The position numbers and the translations under genes are program-made. Positions 1-6,695 of a stretch of DNA of 24,314 bases are shown here, piece by piece (position 1 is the stretch's first letter; every line of letters starts with the position of its first letter). Source of the stretch: DASPOF01 sp035626155 (GTDB lineage Bacteria; Desulfobacterota; Binatia; Binatales; Binataceae); assembly GCA_035626155.1 (NCBI GenBank), contig DASPOF010000061.1:1-24314 (forward strand). The letters are read 5' to 3'. The notes below the pieces were generated by a model that worked only from the letters and a program-made list of their open reading frames with translations, searched no databases and had not been told where the DNA came from.

Positions 1-1
1 C

Positions 2-220
2 GGACTTGCGGGCGGAGCGCTGGGATGTGTCGCCGCATACCTGGCGCTCAGGCTCTTCAGCGCGCCGGGAATCGGCGAGATCAGCACGATTCGCATGCCC
101 GCGATCGTGCTCGCCCAGGCGCTGGTCGTTTCGGCATTTATCGGAATCTTCAGTGCATACGTGCCCGCGCGCTCCGCGGCGCGGCGAAATATCGTCGATA
201 CGTTCAGGGCGGTGGCATGA
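2..220 (+). CDS. FtsX/MacB-type ABC transporter permease, C-terminal fragment
   Basis: The window opens inside this gene. The reading frame starting at base 2 gives 72 residues and ends at TGA 218-220. They contain a hydrophobic segment, a linker, a second hydrophobic segment and the tail VPARSAARRNIVDTFRAVA. In FtsX/MacB permeases the last membrane helix is followed by such a P-A-x-x-A-x-R motif and a D-x-x-R-A ending, so this is very likely the last two transmembrane segments of a permease. The stop lies one base before the ATG of a second permease, so the two are co-transcribed and probably form a heterodimeric permease. The N-terminus and any ATPase partner lie outside the window. Confidence 0.8.
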   Translation, partial: GLAGGALGCVAAYLALRLFSAPGIGEISTIRMPAIVLAQALVVSAFIGIFSAYVPARSAARRNIVDTFRAVA

Positions 221-221
221 C

Positions 222-1385
222 ATGGCGATCCCTCTCAAGTACAACGTGAGAAGCCTGCTCGTCAGGCGCGTGTCGACCGCGATGACCGCGGGCGGGATCG
301 CGCTGGTGGTCGCCGTGTTCGTGATCGTGATGGCGATGGTGGCGGGGCTCGGCTCGGCGATCACAGAAACCGGCTCCCCCGACAACCTGGTGGTTCTCCG
401 CAAGGGCGCAACCACCGAGACCTACTCGGGGCTGAACCTCGATCAGTTCGAGGCGCTCAAGTTTCTGCCGCAGATCAGGCGGGACGCCGAGGGCAACCCG
501 ATGACCTCGCCCGAGCTGCCGGTGCAGGTGCTGATGAGCCGGGTGGGCGGGGGACAGGACAATATCGTGGTGCGCGGCGTGCTCCCGGTCGCGCTCGAAG
601 TCCACGAAAAGGTCCACATCACGCAGGGCCGCATGTTCAGTCCCGCGGTCAACGAGGTGATCGTCGGCAGGGGGCTTGCCGGGCGCTACGAGGATTGCGC
701 GCTTGGCTCCACCATTCACTTCGGGCGCGGCGCCTGGAAAGTGGTCGGAATCTTCGAGGCTGCCGGCAGCTCGTTCGAGTCCGAGGTCTGGGCCGACGTC
801 CATAACGTGCAGGACGACACGCAGCGCGGCTCCTATTACGCCACCGCGCGCCTGAAGCTCGCGCCCGGCTCCGATACCGACGCGATTATCCGGCGCCTGG
901 CCGACGATCCCCGCATCAACCTCCAGGGCGAGACCGAGCTCGACTACTACAAGGACCAGTCGGTAGTGGCGAATCAGCTCCGCGTGCTTGGAATGATAGT
1001 TGCGGTTATCATGGCAGTAGGGGCGGTGTTTGCGGCGATGAACACGATGTACGCAGCGGTGTCGGCACGCACCCAGGAAATCGGAACGCTCCGCGCGCTG
1101 GGCTTCAGCCCGGGCGCGGTGATGACGTCGTTCCTGATCGAATCGCTGATCCTCGCGCTCGCCGCCGGCGCCGTCGGGGTGCTGGCGGCAATGCCGATTA
1201 ACGGGCTTTCGACGACCTTCGGCAACTTCATGACGTTCTCGACGCTCGCCTTCGACTTCCGCGTCACGTTCGCGATCGTGATCGAATCGCTCGTGTTCGC
1301 CGCGGTGATGGGCGTGCTCGGAGGATGGCTGCCTGCGCGCCAGGCGATGAGGATGCACGTGGTCGATGCGCTGAGGAAGAGCTGA
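222..1385 (+). CDS. FtsX/MacB-type ABC transporter permease
   Basis: This is a 387-aa inner-membrane permease. It has one N-terminal transmembrane helix (about residues 23-45) and a large extracytoplasmic domain (about 46-255) resembling the MacB periplasmic core. Three C-terminal helices follow (about 262-375). The cytoplasmic loop carries ARTQEIGTLRALGFSPG, the conserved coupling region of FtsX-domain permeases, and the protein ends WLPARQAMRMHVVDALRKS, typical of the family. ATG 222 was chosen because it follows the preceding permease stop by one base and begins just before the first helix. The gene is followed within 2 nt by a membrane fusion protein, so the set looks like a MacAB-like efflux or lipoprotein/lipid transport system. 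The substrate cannot be read from the sequence. Confidence 0.9.
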   Translation: MAIPLKYNVRSLLVRRVSTAMTAGGIALVVAVFVIVMAMVAGLGSAITETGSPDNLVVLRKGATTETYSGLNLDQFEALKFLPQIRRDAEGNPMTSPELPVQVLMSRVGGGQDNIVVRGVLPVALEVHEKVHITQGRMFSPAVNEVIVGRGLAGRYEDCALGSTIHFGRGAWKVVGIFEAAGSSFESEVWADVHNVQDDTQRGSYYATARLKLAPGSDTDAIIRRLADDPRINLQGETELDYYKDQSVVANQLRVLGMIVAVIMAVGAVFAAMNTMYAAVSARTQEIGTLRALGFSPGAVMTSFLIESLILALAAGAVGVLAAMPINGLSTTFGNFMTFSTLAFDFRVTFAIVIESLVFAAVMGVLGGWLPARQAMRMHVVDALRKS

Positions 1386-1387
1386 CG

Positions 1388-2596
1388 ATGGCAGCAGACT
1401 CGCCACGCACGCCGAACATCCGCGAGCTTGAGTCGCTCCGGATCGCTCGCGCCGAGCACCCGCCCAAGCGCAGGCGCATCGTGCCCGTCCTGATCGCGCT
1501 GGTTGCGATCGCAGCGGTGGCGGCCGGCGGTTGGGAGGCTTACCTGTACACCTACGGCCGTCCGCCGGAGGTCCAGACCGCGTTCGTCACGCTCAAGCAG
1601 GCCGGCCAGCCCGGCGTGCTCCTGACCGGCTCCGGCTACGTCGTCACCCAGCACAAGTACATCGTCATCGGCACCAAGATCCTGGGGCAGATCGTCAAGG
1701 AACCGATCGAAGAAGGGCAGCACGTCAAGGTCGGCGACCTGCTCGCGCAAATCGACGATCGCGATTACAAGGCGCAGCTTCACCAGGCGAAGGCCGATCG
1801 CGACCTTGCCGCCGCCACCCTCGCGCTCTCGCGCGCCCAGGTCGAGCGCCAGCGGATGCTTTTCAAGGCCGGGGTTACGTCGAAGGATCAGCGCGACGTG
1901 GCGGAAACCGCTTTTGCAGTTGCGAAGGCCAACGTCGAGAAAGCCGACGCCGCGGTCGATTTTGCCGAGTTCAACGTGAGCCAGTGCGTGATCCGCTCGC
2001 CGATCAACGGCATCGTGCTCGCCAAGTACCGCGAACTCGGCGACACGGTCAATTACGGCGGCGAGATCCAGGCCGGCGGCGGCGCGACCGACATCGTGCA
2101 GCTTGCCGACACCGATGACATGCGCGCCGAGGTCGATATCAACGAGAGCGACATCGCGAAAGTTCTCATGGGCAGTCCCGCCACCGTAACCCCGGACGCA
2201 TATCCCGACCAGTCGTACGACGCATCGGTGGTCAAGATTTACCCCGCCGCCGACCGCCAGAAGGGCACGGTCAAGGTCGAAGTCAGGATCCTTCATCCCG
2301 ATCTCAGAATCATCAAGCCGGAGATGAGCGCCAAGATCACGTTCGTCGCACGCGGCGCGGTCAAGGCGGAGCAGCCGATGGTTCTCGTCCCGAAGAAGGC
2401 CGTCGTCGCCGAGGGCTCGGCGAATTCGGTCTGGGTGGTGCGCGGCAATGTCGTGCATCGCGTGCCGATCGTGCTCGGGCGGGAGTTCCAGGACGGAATC
2501 GAAGTCAAGGATGGCCTGAGCGGCGGCGAGATGGTAATCGCGGTGCCGCCGCCAACTCTTCACGACGGGCAGACCGTCACGCCAGTCCAATCCTAG
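1388..2596 (+). CDS. HlyD/MacA-type membrane fusion protein (periplasmic adaptor)
   Basis: This 402-aa adaptor would link the inner-membrane permeases to an outer-membrane channel. A basic N-terminal tail (KRRR) precedes one membrane anchor (about residues 31-52). After it come a lipoyl/biotinyl-like half (GTKILGQIVKEPIEEGQHV, KVGDLLAQIDD), an alpha-helical hairpin rich in Ala, Gln and Arg (about 135-195), the second lipoyl half (VIRSPINGIVLAKYRELGD) and beta-barrel domains to the C-terminus. This order is that of RND/MacA adaptors. ATG 1388 lies two bases after the permease stop, with an AGGAAG ribosome-binding site about 8 nt upstream. The order permease-permease-adaptor differs from the common adaptor-first macAB layout. 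The specific substrate is unknown. Confidence 0.9.
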   Translation: MAADSPRTPNIRELESLRIARAEHPPKRRRIVPVLIALVAIAAVAAGGWEAYLYTYGRPPEVQTAFVTLKQAGQPGVLLTGSGYVVTQHKYIVIGTKILGQIVKEPIEEGQHVKVGDLLAQIDDRDYKAQLHQAKADRDLAAATLALSRAQVERQRMLFKAGVTSKDQRDVAETAFAVAKANVEKADAAVDFAEFNVSQCVIRSPINGIVLAKYRELGDTVNYGGEIQAGGGATDIVQLADTDDMRAEVDINESDIAKVLMGSPATVTPDAYPDQSYDASVVKIYPAADRQKGTVKVEVRILHPDLRIIKPEMSAKITFVARGAVKAEQPMVLVPKKAVVAEGSANSVWVVRGNVVHRVPIVLGREFQDGIEVKDGLSGGEMVIAVPPPTLHDGQTVTPVQS

Positions 2597-2636
2597 CGTC
2601 GCGAGCGCGCGCCGCGCCCCTCGCCGGCGGCGCCGG

Positions 2637-2664
2637 TTGAGGTGCGCATTGTCCGTGATAGTGT
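2637..2664 (+). promoter_or_regulatory. sigma-70-type promoter of the ABC ATPase gene (leaderless candidate)
   Basis: TTGAGG (2637-2642), a 16-bp spacer and TAGTGT (2659-2664) form a plausible -35/-10 pair. The ATG at 2672 begins 7 nt after the -10 box, about where transcription should start, so the mRNA would be nearly leaderless. No Shine-Dalgarno sequence precedes the ATG, in agreement. Confidence 0.5.
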
Positions 2665-2671
2665 GTTCGCG

Positions 2672-3709
2672 ATGCGGCTTGAGGCCGAGCAAATTGAGCT
2701 TAGGGCGGGATCGTTCCGGCTTGGTCCGGTGTCGATCTCGGTCGGCGACGGCGAATACCTGATCATCCTGGGGCCGACCGGCGCCGGGAAAACGCTTACG
2801 CTCGAGGCGATCGCGGGGCTTCGCCGTATTCAATCCGGGCGGCTCATGATGGATGGCCGCGACGTGACCGCGATCGAGCCCGAGGCGCGCCGGGTCGGCT
2901 TTCTGTACCAGGACAGCCTGCTCTTTCCGCACCTCAGCGTGCGCGCGAATCTCGCCTACGGCGCGCATCGCCTGCCGCGGTCCGAGCGCGCCGCGGCGGT
3001 CGCGCGCCTGGCGCGCCTGCTCGAGATCGAGCCTCTGCTGGCGCGCATGCCGCGGGGGCTTTCGGGCGGCGAACGTCACCGGGTCGCACTCGGACGGGCA
3101 CTGGCGGGAAATCCCGCGCTGCTTCTTCTCGATGAGCCGATGGCCGCGCTCGATCCGAACTCGCGCCAGGCGCTGCGCGGCACGCTGCGCGCGCTCCATC
3201 GCGAACTCGGCACGACGACGATCCATGTGACTCACAATTTCCCCGAGGCGCTGGCGCTGGGCGACCGAATCGCGGTGCTGATCGATGGGAAAATCCTGCA
3301 AGTCGGGCCGCCCGGAGACGTGTTCGCCCATCCGCAATCGGCGCAAATCGCCCGCTTTCTCAGGACCGCGAGCCTCGCCACCGCCAATGAGATTTCCGAT
3401 CCGGGCGGCGCCGCCGCGACGATCTGCCTCGGCGCGATCGCCTTTGAGGCCGCTTCCAGAGCCAACGCCGAGGTGCCGGTACTGGTCGCCGAATCTGCCG
3501 AGCTTGGAAATGGACGCGAGCCGGCAAGCGCAGGCGATACGGTCCTTGCGCGCGTGGTGGCGGTCGAGGCGGCCGGCGAAGCGCTCAGGGTGCGGCTCAA
3601 CGTGGGTCTCGAGGTTCGCGCCTCGGTCCCCGCCTCGGGGCCGGGAGCGGATTCACTTGCGGCCGGGTCCTCGGTCTGGGTCCGCCTCCCGCGCACAGAA
3701 ATCAAGTAG
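2672..3709 (+). CDS. ABC transporter ATP-binding protein, molybdate/tungstate (ModC/WtpC) type
   Basis: This 345-aa ATPase has a Walker A GPTGAGKT (34-41), Q-loop Q80, signature LSGGE (130-134), Walker B LLLLDEP (150-156) and switch His188 in HVTHNF. After the nucleotide-binding domain (about 1-235) comes a ~100-residue C-terminal region consistent with a TOBE/Mop-like ligand domain, as in molybdate, tungstate or sulfate importers. An upstream GTG at 2642 was rejected as start because it falls inside the predicted promoter; ATG 2672 also begins directly at the domain's first strand. No periplasmic binding protein or matching permease is adjacent: the upstream genes are an FtsX-type exporter. 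It is therefore either an orphan serving a transporter elsewhere or has been separated from its operon. The oxyanion specificity is inferred from overall similarity only. Confidence 0.85.
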   Translation: MRLEAEQIELRAGSFRLGPVSISVGDGEYLIILGPTGAGKTLTLEAIAGLRRIQSGRLMMDGRDVTAIEPEARRVGFLYQDSLLFPHLSVRANLAYGAHRLPRSERAAAVARLARLLEIEPLLARMPRGLSGGERHRVALGRALAGNPALLLLDEPMAALDPNSRQALRGTLRALHRELGTTTIHVTHNFPEALALGDRIAVLIDGKILQVGPPGDVFAHPQSAQIARFLRTASLATANEISDPGGAAATICLGAIAFEAASRANAEVPVLVAESAELGNGREPASAGDTVLARVVAVEAAGEALRVRLNVGLEVRASVPASGPGADSLAAGSSVWVRLPRTEIK

Positions 3710-3776
3710 CGCCCGCCGGCGGCACCCGCCCACTTTTCCGCCGCTCCTCAGGCGCGCCGCCAGCCGAACCCTGCCC

Positions 3777-3805
3777 TTGCATTCGGCGCGGTTCGGGCTT
3801 AGAGT
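3777..3805 (+). promoter_or_regulatory. sigma-70-type promoter of nadA
   Basis: TTGCAT (3777-3782), a 17-bp spacer and TAGAGT (3800-3805) lie about 95 nt before the nadA start. Transcription would begin near 3812, giving a leader of roughly 90 nt. A GAGGG ribosome-binding site is at 3890-3894. The leader can form a 7-bp stem between CCGGGAT (3834-3840) and ATCCCGG (3875-3881). Confidence 0.5.
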
Positions 3806-3809
3806 AAGT

Positions 3810-3820
3810 GTCAAATTGAC
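3810..3820 (+). promoter_or_regulatory. palindromic operator candidate at the nadA transcription start
   Basis: GTCAAATTGAC is a perfect inverted repeat (GTCAA-A-TTGAC) lying 4 nt after the -10 box, on top of the predicted transcription start. A bound repressor would block initiation. The best local candidate regulator is the NrtR-like protein encoded directly after nadA. The link between site and protein is inference. Confidence 0.45.
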
Positions 3821-3900
3821 GCAAAGTATCCGCCCGGGATGGGAGGCGACGGTGCAAGGCGGCGGCGTAAGGCAATCCCGGACCGATTCGAGGGTATGCC

Positions 3901-4914
3901 ATGAACGCATCCGCACAATCTTCCATCACCGCATCCGAGCTTCAGGAAAAGCTCTGCGTGCTCGGACAGGACGGCTACGATGCGCCCACCTGCGAGCGCT
4001 ACGCGGCGATAATCGCCGATTTCAAGCGGCTCAAGGCCGAGCGCCGCGCGGTGGTGCTCGCGCACAACTACCAGCGCCCTGAGATCTTCGAGGTGGCCGA
4101 TTATATCGGCGACTCGCTCGAGCTGGCGCGCAAGGCGCGCGAGGTCCGCGATGCCGACATCATCGTCTTCTGCGGCGTCCACTTCATGGCCGAGACCGCC
4201 AAGGTGTTCAATCCCGAGCGGATGGTCCTGCTGCCGGACCTGAATGCGGGATGCTCGCTCGCCGAAAGCGTCACGGCCGAGGCGCTCGCGGACCGCAAGG
4301 CCGAACTCAAGGAAATCTACCCGGACCTGAAGGTCGTTTCCTACGTCAATTGCACCGCCGACGTGAAGGCGCTCTCGGATGCGTGCTGCACGTCGGCGAA
4401 CGCGGCCAGGGTGGTCGAGGCGATCGATTCGGACAACGTGCTCTTCCTGCCCGACCAGAACCTCGCCAACTACGTACAGTCGCAGACCGCCAAACGAATC
4501 ATTTCATGGGACGGTAACTGTTACGTACATCACCAGATAACTCCGGCCGAGGTAGAGAGAATCAAGAGCGCGATTCCGGGAATCAAGGTGCTCGCGCATC
4601 CCGAGTGCCGAAGCGACGTGCTTGCGCTGGCCGATGCGGTGCTCTCGACCAGCGCGATGGTGCGCTATGCGCGGGAGAGCCCGGCCGACAAGTTTTTGAT
4701 CGTTACCGAGTGCGGGCTTTCGGATCGGCTTCTGATGGAGCTGCCGGAAAAGCACTTCTACAAGATGTGCAAGCTATGCCGGTTCATGAAAATGATCACG
4801 CTCGAGGGCGCGCTCGATTCGCTGCAAAACCTGCGCTACGAAATCGAGCTTCCCGACGACGTGCGCGAGGGAGCCAAGCGCGCGCTCGAGCGGATGCTGG
4901 AGCTGAGCGCCTGA
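3901..4914 (+). CDS. nadA: quinolinate synthase NadA
   Basis: This 337-aa protein condenses iminoaspartate with dihydroxyacetone phosphate to quinolinate, the first ring-forming step of de novo NAD synthesis, using a [4Fe-4S] cluster. Three expected cluster cysteines are present: C118 in LNAGCSLAE, C236 in AHPECRSDV and C290 in the MCKLCRFMKMITLE block, where C293 is an alternative. The substrate-binding signatures VVLAHNYQRPEI and DSLELARKA are also present. Length matches the family. ATG 3901 has a GAGGG ribosome-binding site 6 nt upstream. No nadB or nadC is in the window, so the rest of the pathway is elsewhere. A candidate promoter and operator precede the gene, and an NrtR-like regulator follows it, suggesting feedback control by NAD status. 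Confidence 0.97.
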   Translation: MNASAQSSITASELQEKLCVLGQDGYDAPTCERYAAIIADFKRLKAERRAVVLAHNYQRPEIFEVADYIGDSLELARKAREVRDADIIVFCGVHFMAETAKVFNPERMVLLPDLNAGCSLAESVTAEALADRKAELKEIYPDLKVVSYVNCTADVKALSDACCTSANAARVVEAIDSDNVLFLPDQNLANYVQSQTAKRIISWDGNCYVHHQITPAEVERIKSAIPGIKVLAHPECRSDVLALADAVLSTSAMVRYARESPADKFLIVTECGLSDRLLMELPEKHFYKMCKLCRFMKMITLEGALDSLQNLRYEIELPDDVREGAKRALERMLELSA

Positions 4915-4982
4915 ATTACGTCCCGGCTGAGGGCGCGGCGCATCTCGACCGCGTCCCCGAGCACCTGGCGGCCCGCCCCAAG

Positions 4983-5618
4983 GTGGCGGTCGACACGGTG
5001 CTGTTCGCGATTCACGAGCGCCAGCTCAAGACCTACCTGGTGCAGCTCGGGCATGGCCCGGCGCACGGCAAGTGGGCGTTTCCGGGCGGGCTGGTGCGCG
5101 AAGGCGAGATGCTCGACAGCGCCGCCCGGCGCGAATTGCACGCATCCACGGGTCTCAGCGACACCTACCTCGAGCAGCTCTTCACCTTTGGCGACCCCTC
5201 GCGCGACCCGGGCTCGCACGTCGTATCGGTCGCGTACATGGCGTTGATTCCGGATGCCGGCGCGGTCCAGGGTCCGTCGTCCAAGTACCAGGCGGGACAA
5301 TGGTTCGAGGTCAGCGATCTGCCGCCGCTTGCGTACGACCATTCGCTGATGGCGGCCTACGGAGTAAAGCGGCTCAAGTCGAAGCTCGAATACAGCAACA
5401 TCGCGTTCGCGCTGCTGCCCAAGGTATTCACCTTCGCCGAGTTCGAGGAGCTGTACTCGCGGCTGCTGGATCGGCCGATCGACCGGCGCAATTTCCGGCG
5501 CCGGATTCTCGCGATGGGGCTGCTGCGCAAGCTTCACCAGACCCGCCGCGGACCCCATCGCCCCGCTGCCCTGTATGCCTTCGCACGGCAGAGCCTTCAG
5601 ATGATCGAAATGCTATAG
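4983..5618 (+). CDS. NrtR-like transcriptional regulator (degenerate Nudix domain plus winged helix)
   Basis: The protein has an N-terminal Nudix domain and a C-terminal winged-helix region (about residues 140-205, NIAFALLPKVFTFAEFEEL followed by a basic NFRRR helix). This is the architecture of NrtR, which represses NAD-metabolism genes and senses ADP-ribose through its non-catalytic Nudix fold. The Nudix box reads G36-x5-E42-x7-R50-E51-L52, but the two metal-binding glutamates of the EE pair are A54 and S55, so hydrolysis is unlikely and ligand sensing likely. Its position directly after nadA supports this role. The start is uncertain: GTG 4983 is the first standard start codon after the nadA stop and lacks a clear ribosome-binding site. 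In-frame CTG 4911 or starts inside nadA (GTG 4767, ATG 4776) are alternatives. Confidence 0.85.
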   Translation: MAVDTVLFAIHERQLKTYLVQLGHGPAHGKWAFPGGLVREGEMLDSAARRELHASTGLSDTYLEQLFTFGDPSRDPGSHVVSVAYMALIPDAGAVQGPSSKYQAGQWFEVSDLPPLAYDHSLMAAYGVKRLKSKLEYSNIAFALLPKVFTFAEFEELYSRLLDRPIDRRNFRRRILAMGLLRKLHQTRRGPHRPAALYAFARQSLQMIEML

Positions 5619-5639
5619 TTGTCGCGGGCGCCAAGGCCG

Positions 5640-6083
5640 ATGTACACCCGTTTCAAGGCGGCACTCGCGGTGATTGTCGCCGCCGTCGTAATGGCGGCTG
5701 GCGTCTATGCCTTCTTCGGCCTTCACATTTTCCAGGGTGGGGCGCTGGCCGCCCTGTCGGGCAGCGGTCCTGCGTGTTGCAAGCCCGACGCGGCCTCGAA
5801 GCTCAGGCTGACTCTCGATCCGCAACTTTTCGCGGGCGAGGTGCGGGCGGCTTACCAGGTCGCGCAGGACGACCCTGCCCTGCTCGCCCAGCTTCATTGT
5901 TACTGCGGTTGCGACAAACTCCTGGAGCACAAGAATCTGCTCGACTGCTTTCGCGACAAACATGGCAGCGTCTGCCCAATCTGCGTGAGCGAGGCGGTTC
6001 AGGCGCGGCGGATGGCGAAGCAGGGAATGCCGATCGACCAGATTCGCGATGCGCTGCGGGCTCAATACGCACGTGGGGACTGA
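5640..6083 (+). CDS. CYCGC-motif protein (PCYCGC family), membrane-anchored
   Basis: This is a 147-aa protein with an N-terminal hydrophobic segment (about residues 8-30) that should anchor or export it. Cysteines occur at C46-C47, C87-x-C89-x-C91 (HCYCGC), C103 and C112-x2-C115 (CPIC). The order CYCGC, HKNLLDCF, HGSVCPIC and a final helix QGMPIDQIRDAL fits the PCYCGC family, whose function is poorly known. The cysteine pattern suggests metal binding or redox chemistry outside the cytoplasm. ATG 5640 has an AAGG just upstream; TTG 5619 would add seven residues. It lies 21 nt after the NrtR-like gene and 3 nt before the DedA gene, in one run. Confidence 0.8.
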   Translation: MYTRFKAALAVIVAAVVMAAGVYAFFGLHIFQGGALAALSGSGPACCKPDAASKLRLTLDPQLFAGEVRAAYQVAQDDPALLAQLHCYCGCDKLLEHKNLLDCFRDKHGSVCPICVSEAVQARRMAKQGMPIDQIRDALRAQYARGD

Positions 6084-6086
6084 AGC

Positions 6087-6695
6087 TTGGTCGGCCTGGT
6101 CTCTCATTACATCGAGCAGTTCTCCTACCTCGGACTTTTCGTAGTGCTGGTGTTGTGCGGTCTCGGCCTGCCGCTGCCGGAGGATGTCGCATTGCTGGCG
6201 GGCGGCTTCCTGGCCCATCGCGGGGTCACGCGCTATCCGATCACGCTTGCGGTGTCGCTGGTCGGAGTGGCCGCGGGCGATAACTCGTTATTCTTCCTGG
6301 GGCGCCGCTTCGGCACCGAAGTGGTGCGGTATTTCGCAATCCTGGGGCCCGGCTCGCAGGTAAGGGTCGCGCGAATCAAGGAATTCATCGACCGGCACGG
6401 CAATCGCGCGATTTTTTACGCCCGCTTCCTCGCCGGTTTTCGCGCGCTGGTCTATTTAACCGCCGGGTCGTTCGGCGTAAGCCCCGTGCGGTTCCTCTTC
6501 TACGACGTCCTCGGCGCGGTAATCTCGGTGCCGATTGTGGTCTCGCTCGGATACCTGTTCGGCGCGCAACTGGAGGTTTTGATAAAATACCTCGGTGGCC
6601 TCGAGCGCCTGATCGCGATCGTAGCGGTGCTGTCGATCGGGATTTACGCATCGCGCCACTTCGTATGGGCGAAAACGAGAGAGAGCAAGGCGTGA
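6087..6695 (+). CDS. DedA-family (VTT domain) membrane protein
   Basis: This 202-aa polytopic inner-membrane protein carries family signatures: GLGLPLPEDVALLAGGF near the N-terminus, AGDNSLFFLGRRFG in the middle and FYARFLAGFRALVYLTAG later. DedA/VTT proteins are implicated in lipid flipping (undecaprenyl phosphate or phospholipid translocation) and envelope homeostasis. Acidic residues in PED and GD, and the paired arginines in ARFLAGFR, match positions considered important in the family. TTG 6087 is the first possible start after an in-frame TGA (6081-6083) that also ends the preceding gene, and a GGGGA ribosome-binding site lies 7 nt upstream. It is followed by a sensor kinase with a 4-nt overlap. 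Confidence 0.88.
   Translation: MVGLVSHYIEQFSYLGLFVVLVLCGLGLPLPEDVALLAGGFLAHRGVTRYPITLAVSLVGVAAGDNSLFFLGRRFGTEVVRYFAILGPGSQVRVARIKEFIDRHGNRAIFYARFLAGFRALVYLTAGSFGVSPVRFLFYDVLGAVISVPIVVSLGYLFGAQLEVLIKYLGGLERLIAIVAVLSIGIYASRHFVWAKTRESKA

Noticed and set aside
204..1406. 400-codon minus-strand frame opposite the permease gene
   Set aside because: It has a biased composition with many His, Arg and Glu and no recognisable motif; the plus-strand permease is clear.
974..3346. 790-codon open frame on the minus strand across the permease, adaptor and ATPase genes
   Set aside because: It is opposite three well-supported genes, shows no domain and arises from high GC at third codon positions.
3812..3900. 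NAD-I (nadA motif) riboswitch in the nadA leader
   Set aside because: The leader can form a 7-bp stem but I do not see the conserved elements of that riboswitch. A covariance-model search would settle it.
6078..6092. Read-through or selenocysteine at TGA 6081 joining the CYCGC protein to DedA
   Set aside because: The frames coincide, but a good ribosome-binding site precedes TTG 6087 and both proteins are complete separately; no selenocysteine-type hairpin was seen.
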